DNA from: Cherax quadricarinatus | Lineage: Eukaryota > Arthropoda > Malacostraca > Decapoda > Parastacidae | Direction: 5' to 3' | Length of the DNA: 64,000 nucleotides | NCBI RefSeq assembly: GCF_038502225.1 | Contig: NC_091374.1 | Span: 1,870,409 to 1,934,408, forward strand | Part shown: positions 52,340 through 64,000 of the stretch, in pieces | Layout: every line of letters begins with the position of its first letter | Numbering within the stretch: position 1 is the first letter of the stretch | Position numbers and translations under genes: made by a program | Notes under the pieces: generated by a model | The model's input: only the letters and a program-made list of their open reading frames with translations | The model's database searches: none | What the model was told of the DNA's origin: nothing

Positions 52340-54235
52340 GTCAGGGCGTGGGTCAGGGCGTGGGTCAGGGCGTGGGTTAGGGCGTGGGTCAGGGCGTGGG
52401 TTAGGGAGTGGGTCAGGGCGTGGGTTAGGGAGTGGGTCAGGGCGTGGGTTAGGGAGTGGGTCAGGGGGTGGGTCAGGGAGTGGGTCAGGGAGTGGTTCAG
52501 GGCGTGGGTTAGGGAGTGGGTCAGGGTGTGGGTTAGGGAGGGGGTCAGGGCGTGGGTCATGGAGTGGGTCAGGGCGTGGCTCATGGAGTGGGTCAGAGAG
52601 TGGGTCAGGGCGTGGATCAGGGCGTGGCTCATGGAGTGGGTCAGGGAGTGGGTCAGGGCGTGGGTTAGGGAGGGGGTCAGGGCGTGGGTCAGGAGTGGGT
52701 CAGGAAGTGGGTCATTGCATGGGTCATGGAGTGGGTCAGGGCGTGGATCAAATCGAGGGTCAGGGCGTGGCTCATGGAGTGGGTCAGGGAGTGGGTCAGG
52801 GCGTTGGTTAGGGAGGGGGTCAGGGCGTGGGTCAGGAGTGGGTCAGGAAGTGGGTCAGGGCGTGTGTTAGGGAGTGGATCAGGGCGTGGGTCAGGGAGTG
52901 GGTCAGGGCGTGGGTCAGGGAGTGGGTCAGGGCGTGGGTTAGGGAGTGAGTCAGGGCGTGGGTCAGGGCGTGGCTCATGGAGTGGGTCAGGGAGTGGGTC
53001 AAGGCGTGGGTCAGGGAGTGGGTCAGGGCGTGGGTTAGGGCGTGGCTCATAGTGGGTCAGGGCGTGGGTCAGGAAGTGGGTCAGGGCGTGGGTCAGGGCG
53101 TGGCTCATGGAGTGGGTCAGGGAGTGGGTCAGGGCGTGGGTCAGTGAGTGGGTCAGGGCGTGGGTCAGGGAGTGGGTCAGGGCGTGGATCAAATCGTGGG
53201 TCAGGGTGTGGCTCATGGAGTGGGTCAGGGAGTGGGTCAGGGCGTGGATCAGGGCGTACCTCATGGAGTGGGTCAGGGAGTGGGTCAGGGCGTGGCTCAT
53301 GGAGTGGGTCAGGGCGTGGATCAGGGCGTGGGTCAGAGAGTGGGTCAGGGAGTGGGTCAGAATGTGGGTCAGGGCATGGATCAGGGCGTGGGTCATGGAG
53401 TGGGTCAGGGAGTGGGTCAGGGCGTGAATCAGGGCGTGGGTCAGGGTGTGGGTCAGGGTGTGGGTCAGGAAGTGGGTCAGGGCGTGGGCCACGGAGTGGG
53501 TCAGGGCGTGGGTCAGGGCGTGGGTCAGGGAGTGGATCAGGGCGTGGGTCAGGGAGTGGGCCAGGGAGTGGGTCAGGGAGTGGGTCAGGGAGTGGATCAG
53601 GGAGTGGGTCAGGGCGTGGGTCAGGGAGTGGGCCAGGGCGTGGGTCAGGGAGTGGGCCAGGGAGTGGGTCAGGGAGTGGGACAGGGAGTGGGTCAGGGAG
53701 TGGGCCAGGGAGTGGGTCAGGGCGTGGGTCAGGGCCTGGGTCAGGGAGTGGGTCAGGGCGTGGGTCAGGAAGTGGGCCAGGGAGTGGGTCAGGGAGTGGA
53801 TCAGGAAGTGGGTCAGGGCGTGGGTCAGGGAGTGGGCCAGGGCGTGGGTCAGGGAGTGGGCCAGGGAGTGGGCCAGGGAGTGGGTCAGGGAGTGGGCCAG
53901 GGAGTGGGTCAGGAAGTGGGCCAGGGAGTGGGCCAGGGAGTGGGTCAGGGAGTGGGTCAGGGCGTGGGTCAGGGAGTGGGCCAGAGAGTGGGCCAGGGAG
54001 TGGGTCAGGGAGTGGGCCAGGGAGTGGGTCAGGGAGTGGGCCAGGGAGTGGGTCAGGGAGTGGGCCAGGGAGTGGGTCAGGGAGTGGGCCAGGGAGTGGG
54101 TCAGGGAGTGGGCCAGGGAGTGGGTCAGGGAGTGGGCCAGGGAGTGGGTCAGGAAGTTGGCCAGGGAGTGGGTCAGGGAGTGGGTCAAGGAGTGGGTCAA
54201 GGAGTGGGTCAGGGCGTGGGTAAGGGAGTGGGTTA
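52340..54235. repeat. 12-bp G-rich minisatellite, about 158 copies
   Basis: The unit is gggtcagggagt or gggtcagggcgt, with gggccaggg, gggttaggg and ctcatggag variants. Period 12 keeps frames open on both strands by chance. It is rich in GGG runs. Confidence 0.97.
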
Positions 54236-54239
54236 GTGG

Positions 54240-54515
54240 GTGAGTAGCTATAATGAGTAACTAGCTACTACAATGAGTAACTAGCTACAATGAATAACTG
54301 GTTATAATGAGTAACTGGCTACACTGAGTAACTGGCTACACTGAGTAACTGGCTACAATGAATTACTGGCTACAATGAGTAACTGCCTACAATGAATAAC
54401 TGGCTATAATGAGTAACTTGTTACAATAAGTAATTGGCAACAGTAAGTGGCTACAATGAATAACTAGCTACAATGAATAACTTATTACAATGAGTAACTG
54501 GCTACAATGAGTAAC
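54240..54515. repeat. 17-bp minisatellite, diverged
   Basis: The unit is aatgagtaactggctac, about 15 diverged copies. Confidence 0.85.
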
Positions 54516-54599
54516 ACGGACAATGTTGAGGAGGTGTGGTTGAAGAGTCACCAGGATGGGTCTTTAATTACAGTAGTCAGTGAGTATGATGAGTCTGCC

Positions 54600-55575
54600 A
54601 TCTGTGAGGTCACTAACACTGGTGCCATCTGTGAGGTCACTAACACTGGTGCTATCTGTGAGGTCACTAACACTGGTGCCATCTGTGAGGTCACTAACAC
54701 TGGTGCTATCTGTGAGGTCACTAACACTAGTGCCATCTGTGAGGTCACTAACACTGGTGTCATCTGTGAGGTCACTAACACTGGTGCCATCTGTGAGGTC
54801 ACTAACACTGGTGCTATCTGTGAGGTCACTAACACTGGTGCCATCTGTGAGGTCACTAACATTGGTGCCATCTGTGGTCACTAACACTGGTGCCATCTGT
54901 GAGGTCACTAACATTGGTGTCATCTGTGAGGTCACTAACACTGGTGCCATCTGTGAGGTCACCAACACTGGTGTCATCTGTGAGGTCACTAACATTGGTG
55001 CCATCTGTGGTCACTAACACTGGTGCCATCTGTAGTCACTAACACTGGTGCCATCTGTGAGGTCACTAACATTGGTGCCATCTGTGAGGTCACTAACACT
55101 GGTGCCATCTGTGAGGTCACTAACATTGGTGTCATCTGTGAGGTCACTAACACTGGTGCCATCTGTGAGGTCACTAACACTGGTGTCATCTGTGAGGTCA
55201 CTAACACTGGTGTCATCTGTGAGGTCACTAACACTGGTGCCATCTGTGAGGTCACTAACACTGGTGCCATCTGTGAGATCACTAACACTGGTCTCATCTG
55301 TGAGGTCACTAACACTGGTGTCATCTGTGAGATCACTAACACTGGTCTCATCTGTGAGATCACTAACACTGGTGCCATCTGTGAGATCACTAACACTGGT
55401 GTCATCTGTGAGGTCACTAACACTGGTGCCATCTGTAGTCACTAACACTGGTGCCATCTGTGAGGTCACTAACATTGGTGCCATCTGTGAGGTCACTAAC
55501 ACTGGTGCCATCTGTGAGGTCACCAACACTGGTGTCATCTGTGAAGTCACTAACGCTGGTGCCATCTGTGAAGTC
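54600..55575. repeat. 27-bp minisatellite, about 36 copies
   Basis: The unit is gtcactaacactggtgccat then ctgtgag, with gtcatc, gctatc and aacatt variants. Four copies lack the six bases tgaggt or similar. Confidence 0.97.
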
Positions 55576-55730
55576 AATAAGAGTCACAGCAGTGTGACCT
55601 GGGTCACTGCTCACTGTGACCAGAGACATCTGACCCACTCTCACTAAGAGGTCTGTTATAGAAAGCAATCCTAGGATTATATACTAGGAATCTACCCTAG
55701 GTATCTATCCAGGGTACTTACTGTAAAAAG

Positions 55731-55734
<4 letters not shown>

Positions 55735-55820
<86 letters not shown>

Positions 55821-56112
55821 GACAGACAGACAGACAGAGACATACAGACAGACAGAGACAGACAGACAGACAGACCGACAGACAGAGACAGACAGAGACA
55901 GACAGAGACAGACAGACAGAGACAGACAGACAGAGATAGACAGACAGACAGACAGACAGAGACAGACAGAGACATACAGACAGACAGAGACAGACAGACA
56001 GAGACAGACAGACAGACAGACCGACAGATAGACAGACAGAGACAGACAGACAGACAGAGACAGACAGACAGACAGACAGAGACAGACAGACAGACAGAGA
56101 CAGACAGACAGA
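55735..56112. repeat. (GA)n followed by (CAGA)n microsatellites
   Basis: About 33 GA units to 55800, then a CAGA tract with GAGACAGACAGA variants to 56112. Confidence 0.96.
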
Positions 56113-56204
56113 TATAAACAGCAGTGACAGTCACAGTCAACAGAGAGAGCTCATCTAAGATTTCCGGAGAGATATTTTAATTTAGTATCTTCTGCAGGGA
56201 GGGA

Positions 56205-58520
56205 GAGGGGCCCCTACCAGCCCCTGACCCGCAGGAAGATCCCCTACCAGCCCCTGACCCGCAGGAAGATCCCCTACCAGCCCCTGACCCGCAGGAAGAT
56301 CCCCTACCAGCCCCTGACCCCCAGGAAGATCCCCTACCAGTCCCTGACACCCAGGAAGATCCCCTACCAGCCCCTGACACGCAGGAAGATCCCTATCAGC
56401 CCCTGACCCCCAGGAAGATCCCATACCAGCCCCTGACCCCCAGGAAGATCCTCTATCAGCCCCTGAGCCGCAGGAAGATCCCCTACCAGCCCCTGACCCG
56501 CAGGAAGATCCGGTACCAGCCCCTGACCCCCAGGAAGATCCCCTACCAGCCCCTGACCCCCAGGAAGATCCCCTACCAGCCCCTGACCCGCAGGAAGATC
56601 CCATACGAGTCCCTGACCCCCAGGAAGATCCCCTACCAGCCCCTGACCCGCAGGAAGATCCCATACCAGTCCCTGACCCCCAGGAAGATCCCCTACCAGT
56701 CCCTGACCCGCAGGAAGATCCCCTACCAGCCCCTGACCCCCAGGAAGATCCCCTACCAGTCCCTGACCCGCAGGAAGATCCCCTACCAGTCCCTGACCCG
56801 CAGGAGGATCCCCTACCAGCCCCTGACCCGCAGGAAGATCCCCTACCAGCCTCTGACCCGCAGGAAGATCCCCTACCAGCCCCTGACCCGCAGGAAGATC
56901 CCCTACCAGCCCCTGACCCGCAGGAAGATCCCATACCAGTCCCTAAGCCCCAGGAAGATCCCCTACCAGCCCCTGACCCGCAGGAAGATCCCATACCAGT
57001 CCCTGACCCCCAGAAAGATCCCCTACCAGTTCCTGACCCCCAGGAAGATCCCCTACCAGTCTCTGACCCCAAGGAAGATCCCCTACCAGCCCCTGACTCC
57101 CAGGAAGATCCCCTACCAGCCCCTGACCCGCAGGAAGATCCCCTACCAGCCCCTGACCCCCAGGAAGATCCCCTACCAGCCCCTGGCCCCCAGGAAGATC
57201 CCCTACCAGTCCCTGACACCCAGGAAGATCCCCTACCAGCCCCTGACCCGCAGGAAGATCCCCTACCAGCCCCTGACCCGCAGGAAGATCCCCTACCAGC
57301 CCCTGACCCGCAGGAAGATCCCCTACCAGTCCCTGACCCCCAGGAAGATCCCCTACCAGTCTCTGACCCCAAGGAAGATCCCCTACCAGACCCTGACTCC
57401 CAGGAAGATCCCCTACCAGTCCCTGACCCCCAGGAAGATCCCCTACCAGTCCCTGACCCCCAGGAAGATCCCCTACCAGCCTCTGACACCCAGGAAGATC
57501 CCCTACCAGCCTCTGACCCCCAGGAAGATCCCCTACCAGTCCCTGACCCGCAGGAAGATCCCCTACCAGTTCCTGACCCGCAGGAAGATCCCCTACCAGT
57601 CCCTGACACCCAGGAAGATCCCCTACCAGCCCCTGACACGCAGGAAGATCCCCTATCAGCCCCTGACCCCCAGGAAGATCCCATACCAGCCCCTGACCCC
57701 CAGGAAGATCCCCTATCAGCCCCTGACCCGCAGGAAGATCCCCTACCAGCCCCTGACCCGCAGGAAGATACCCTACCAGCCCCTGACACCCAGGAAGATC
57801 CCCTACCAGCCCCTGACCCCCAGGAAGATCCCCTACCAGCCCCTGACCCGCAGGAAGATCCCCTACCAGCCCCTGACCCCCAGGAAGATCCCATACCAGT
57901 CCCTGACCCCCAGGAAGATCCCCTACCAGCCCCTGACCCACAGTAAGATCCCATACCAGTCCCTGACCCCCAGGAAGATCCCCTACCAGCCCCTGACCCG
58001 CAGGAAGATCCCCTACTAGTCCTTGACCCCCAGGAAGATCCCCTACCAGTCCCTGACCCCCATTAAGATCCCCTACCAGCCCCTGACCCCCATTAAGATC
58101 CCCTACCAGCCCCTGACTCCCAGGAAGATCCCCTACCAGCCCCTGACTCCCAGGAAGATCCCTTAGCAGCCCCTGACTCCCAGGAAGATCCCTTAGCAGC
58201 CCCTGACTCCCAAGAAGATCCCCTACTAGCCCCTGATCCCCATTAAGGTCCCCTACCAACCCCTGGCCTCCAGGAAGGTCCCCTAACCAGACCCTGGTGA
58301 GCAGGAAGGACCCTAACCAGGCTCTGGCTCCCAGGAAGTACCCTAACCAGCCCCGGGCCCCCAGGAAGGGCCCCTAACCAGCCCCGGGCCCCCAGGAAGG
58401 GCCCCTAACCAGCCCCGGGCCCCCAGGAAGGGCCCCTAACCAGCCCCGGGCCCCCAGGAAGGGCCCCTAACCAGCCCCGGGCCCCCAGGAAGGGCCCCTA
58501 ACCAGGCCCTGGACATCAAC
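56205..58520. repeat. 30-bp minisatellite, about 68 copies plus a diverged 31-bp tail
   Basis: The unit is ccctaccagcccctgacccg then caggaagatc. Variants: cagtccc, acccc, acacc. From about 58260 units read ccctaaccagccccgggccc then ccaggaagggc. A 590-codon frame on the minus strand repeats GSGAGRGSSC-type decapeptides and is repeat-made. Confidence 0.97.
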
Positions 58521-58597
58521 GGCCGCCATGAAATTTTACCAGGTAATAAAGAGTCTCGCTGGTGTATTTATGGATTACTAATTAACATATCTATGGC

Positions 58598-61500
58598 AGA
58601 CCAAACCCAGACCAAGCCCAGACCAAACCCAGACCAAGGCCAGACCAAGCCAGACTAAGCCAGAGACTAAGCCCAGACCAAGCCAGAGACCAAGCCCAAA
58701 CTAAGCCAGACCAAGCCAGAGACCAAGCCCAGACCAAGCCAGAGACCAAGTCCAGACCATGCCCAGACCAAGCCCAGACCAAGCCAGAGACCAAGCCCAG
58801 ACCAAGCCAGACCAAGCCAGAGACCAAGCCCAGACCAAGCCCAGACCAAGCCAGAGACTAAGCCCAGACCAAGCCAGAGACTAAGCCCAGACCAAGGCAG
58901 AGACTAAGCCCAGACCAAGCCAGAGACCAAGCCCAGACCAAGCCAGAGACTAAGCCCAGACCAAGCCAGAGACCAAGCCCAGACCAAGCCAGAGACCAAG
59001 CCCAGACCAAGCCAGAGACTAAGCCTAGACCAAGCCAGAGACCAAGCCCAGACCAAGCCAGAGACCAAGCCCAGACCAAGCCAGAGACTAAGCCCAGACC
59101 AAGCCAGAGACCAAGCCCAGACCAAGCCAGAGACCAAGCCCAGACCAAGCCAGAGACAGAGCCCAGACCAAGCCAGAGACCAAGCCCAGACCAAGCCAGA
59201 GACCAAGCCCAGACCAAGCCAGAGACTAAGCCCAGACCAAGCCAGAGACCAAGCCCAGACCAAGCCAGAGACCAAGCCCAGACCAAGCCAGAGACAGAGC
59301 CCAGACCAAGCCAGAGACTAAGCCCAGACCAAGCCAGAGACCAAGCCCAGACCAAGCCAGAGACAGAGCCCAGACCAAGCCAGAGACTAAGCCCAGACCA
59401 AGCCAGAGACCAAGCCCAGATCAAGCCAGAGACAGAGCCCAGACCAAGCCAGAGACTAAGCCCAGACCAAGCCAGAGACCAAGCCCAGACCAAGCCAGAG
59501 ACAGAGCCCAGACCAAGCCAGAGACCAAGCCCAGACCAAGCCAGAGACTAAGCCCAGACCAAGTCAGAGACTAAGCCCAGACCAAGCCAGAGACCAAGCC
59601 CAGACCAAGCCAGAGACAGAGCCCAGACCAAGCCAGAGACTAAGCCCAGACCAAGCCAGAGACCAAGCCCAGACCAAGCCAGAGACAGAGCCCAGACCAA
59701 GCCAGAGACTAAGCCCAGACCAAGCCAGAGACAAGCCCAGACCAAGCCAGAGACAGAGCCCAGACCAAGCCAGAGACCAAGCCCAGACCAAGCCAGAGAC
59801 TAAGCCCAGACCAAGCCAGAGACCAAGCCCAGACCAAGCCAGAGACAGAGCCCAGACCAAGCCAGAGACCAAGCCCAGACCAAGCCAGAGACTAAGACCA
59901 GACCAAGCCAGAGACTAAGCCCAGACCAAGCCAGAGACTAAGCCCAGACCAAGCCAGAGACTAAGCCCAGACCAAGCCAGAGACCAAGCCCAGATCAAGC
60001 CAGAGACAGAGCCCAGACCAAGCCAGAGACAGAGCCCAGACCAAGCCAGAGACCAAGCCCAGACCAAGCCAGAGACTAAGCCCAGACCAAGTCAGAGACT
60101 AAGCCCAGACCAAGCCAGAGACCCAAGCCCAGACCAAGCCAGAGACAGAGCCCAGACCAAGCCAGAGACTAAGCCCAGACCAAGCCAGAGACCAAGCCCA
60201 GACCAAGCCAGAGACAGAGCCCAGACCAAGCCAGAGACTAAGCCCAGACCAAGCCAGAGACCAAGCCCAGACCAAGCCAGAGACAGAGCCCAGACCAAGC
60301 CAGAGACCAAGCCCAGACCAAGCCAGAGACTAAGCCCAGACCAAGCCAGAGACCAAGCCCAGACCAAGCCAGAGACAGAGCCCAGACCAAGCCAGAGACC
60401 AAGCCCAGACCAAGCCAGAGACTAAGACCAGACCAAGCCAGAGACTAAGCCCAGACCAAGCCAGAGACTAAGCCCAGACCAAGCCAGAGACTAAGCCCAG
60501 ACCAAGCCAGAGACCAAGCCCAGACCAAGCCAGAGACAGAGCCCAGACCAAGCCAGAGACTAAGCCCAGACCAAGCCAGAGACCAAGCCCAGACCAAGCC
60601 AGAGACAGAGCCCAGACCAAGCCAGAGACTAAGCCCAGACCAAGCCAGAGACCAAGCCCAGACCAAGCCAGAGACAGAGCCCAGACCAAGCCAGAGACCA
60701 AGCCCAGACCAAGCCAGAGACTAAGCCCAGACCAAGCCAGAGACCAAGCCCAGACCAAGCCAGAGACAGAGCCCAGACCAAGCCAGAGACCCAGCCCAGA
60801 CCAAGCCAGAGACTAAGACCAGACCAAGCCAGAGACTAAGCCCAGACCAAGCCAGAGACAAAGCCCAGACCAAGCCAGAGACAAAGCCCAGACCAAGCCA
60901 GAGACCAAGCCCAGATCAAGCCAGAGACAGAGCCCAGACCAAGCCAGAGACTAAGCCCAGACCAAGCCAGAGACCAAGCCCAGACCAAGCCAGAGACAGA
61001 GCCCAGACCAAGCCAGAGACCAAGCCCAGACCAAGCCAGAGACTAAGCCCAGACCAAGCCAGAGACCAAGCCCAGACCAAGCCAGAGACTAAGCCCAGAC
61101 CAAGCCAGAGACCAAGCCCAGACCAAGCCAGAGACAGAGCCCAGACCAAGCCAGAGACCAAGCCCAGACCAAGGCAGAGACTAAGCCCAGACCAAGCCAG
61201 AGACTAAGCCCAGACCAAGCCAGAGACTAAGCCCAGACCAAGCCAGAGACTAAGCCCAGACCAAGCCAGAGACTAAGCCCAGACCAAGCCAGAGACCAAG
61301 CCCAGATCAAGCCAGAGACAGAGCCCAGACCAAGCCAGAGACTAAGCCCAGACCAAGCCAGAGACCAAGCCCAGACCAAGCCAGAGACAGAGCCCAGACC
61401 AAGCCAGAGACCAAGCCCAGACCAAGCCAGAGACTAAGCCCAGACCAAGTCAGAGACTAAGCCCAGACCAAGCCAGAGACCAAGCCCAGACCAAGCCAGA

Positions 61501-61670
61501 GACAGAGCCCAGACCAAGCCAGAGACCAAGCCCAGACCAAGCCAGAGACAGAGCCCAGACCAAGCCAGAGACTAAGCCCAGACCAAGCCAGAGACCAAGC
61601 CAGAGACAGAGCCCAGACCAAGCCAGAGACCAAGCCCAGACCAAGCCAGAGACCAAGCCCAGACCGAGCC
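58598..61670. repeat. 23-bp minisatellite B, about 133 copies
   Basis: The unit is aagcccagaccaagccagag then acc, with gacta, gacaga and gacaa variants. Blocks of several units (for example gacca-gacta-gacta-gacca-gacaga) recur at intervals, showing higher-order duplication. Confidence 0.97.
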
Positions 61671-61711
61671 AGACGCCAGCACTGGTCAGCCAGCAGGAGG
61701 ACCAAGTAGTA

Positions 61712-63309
<1,598 letters not shown>

Positions 63310-63550
63310 ACATTCCAACACACATTTACAGCTAATTCCTCCAGTATTCCAACAGACATTTACAGCTAATTCCTCCAGTATTTCAACAGACATTTACAGC
63401 TAATTCCTCCAGTATTTCAACAGACATTTACAGCTAATTCCTCCAGTATTTCAACAGACATTTACAGCTAATTCCTCCAGTATTTCAACAGACATTTACA
63501 GCTAATTCCTCCAGTATTCCAACAGACATTTACAACCAATTCCTCCAGTA
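63310..63550. repeat. 34-bp minisatellite, about 6.5 copies
   Basis: The unit is tatttcaacagacatttaca then gctaattcctccag. Confidence 0.93.
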
Positions 63551-63667
63551 TTTCCAGAGATACATTTGGAAGTATGGCTGCAGTATTTCCAGAGAGATTA
63601 TGACACAGTATCCTGGCTGAGCTGCTGGAATACCAATTTCAAAGCTTTTACGCGCTGTCACTCGTTT

Positions 63668-64000
63668 AACAGCAGCAGTGACGGCAGAAGCAGTGGCAGC
63701 AGCAGCAGCAGTGACGGCAGAAGCAGTGGCAGCAGCAGCAGTGACGGCAGAAGCAGTGGCAGCAGCAGCAGTGACGGCAGAAGCAGTAGCAACAGCAGCA
63801 GTGACGGCAGAAGCAGTGGTAGCAGCAACAGTGACAGCAGCAGCAGTGGCAACAGCAGCAGTGACGGCAGAAGCAGTGACAGCAGCAGCAGTGGCAGCAG
63901 CAGCAGCAGTGACAGCAGCAGCAGTGGCAACAGCAGCAGTGGCAGCAGCAGCAGTGACGACAGAAGCAGTGGCAGCAGCAGCAGTGACAGCAGCAGCAGT
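63668..64000. repeat. CAG-rich compound trinucleotide repeat
   Basis: Units such as agcagcagtgacggcagaag then cagtggc alternate with pure agc runs to the window end. Frames on both strands are open by composition (poly-Ser or poly-Leu-like); no gene is inferred. Confidence 0.9.

Noticed and set aside
52689..54223. Overlapping 500-codon minus and 390-codon plus frames
   Set aside because: Period 12 repeats keep frames open on both strands; no gene signal.
52340..54235. Interstitial telomere-like repeat (gggttaggg words)
   Set aside because: TTAGGG appears only as a variant within the 12-bp gggtcagggagt unit and never in tandem hexamers.
56182..57954. 590-codon minus-strand Gly/Ser-rich frame resembling a structural protein
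   Set aside because: It repeats every 30 bp and a second minus frame over the same region is open for 438 codons. No start context, splice signals or non-repetitive domain.

Overview
This is a eukaryotic, intron-rich window from an arthropod, most likely a decapod crustacean. That assignment rests on the arthropod-type layout of the gene and on the style of the interspersed repeats, and is inferred, not measured. The only host gene I can support is slit, on the minus strand. It is the secreted axon-guidance ligand of Robo receptors. Eighteen exons can be joined with GT-AG introns and matching phases from 40104 down to 207. They give about 739 codons: the last two leucine-rich repeats (LRRs) and C-cap of LRR domain D2, all of D3, all of D4, and EGF repeats 1 to 5 plus most of EGF6. 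The signal peptide, D1, the start of D2, the laminin-G domain, the later EGFs and the C-terminal cystine knot are outside the window.

Layout. 1-4.4 kb: compact 3' half (exons 13-18) with a LINE tail and a foldback repeat in the introns. 4.4-7 kb: an intron holding a TTAA-flanked piggyBac-type element, inside which sits a foldback element with hammerhead-ribozyme-like sequence and an 11-bp target-site duplication. 7-14.6 kb: an intron with nested non-LTR retrotransposons (an RTE-like copy inside a CR1/Jockey-like copy). 14.6-24 kb: exons 3-11 with several MITE-like elements. 24-40 kb: the two introns around exon 2, filled with SINEs, LINE remnants and the first minisatellites. 40-64 kb: sequence upstream of the first recognisable exon, almost wholly tandem arrays.

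From about 29.4 to 61.8 kb roughly 80% of the sequence (tallied from approximate array bounds) is tandem repeat, in more than twenty unrelated families with periods of 2 to 80 bp. Exons 1 and 2, each 72 nt, survive intact among them. Long open reading frames in these arrays are products of repetition, not genes.

The most unusual structure is a nested set of inverted repeats at 37.3-39.2 kb, inserted into a 39-bp minisatellite. It contains a Penelope-type GIY-YIG endonuclease fragment, a perfect 219-bp inverted repeat with a hammerhead-like motif in each arm, and an 86-bp perfect palindrome centred on the predicted hammerhead cleavage junction. No tRNA, rRNA or CRISPR locus was found; tRNA-like boxes belong to SINEs.
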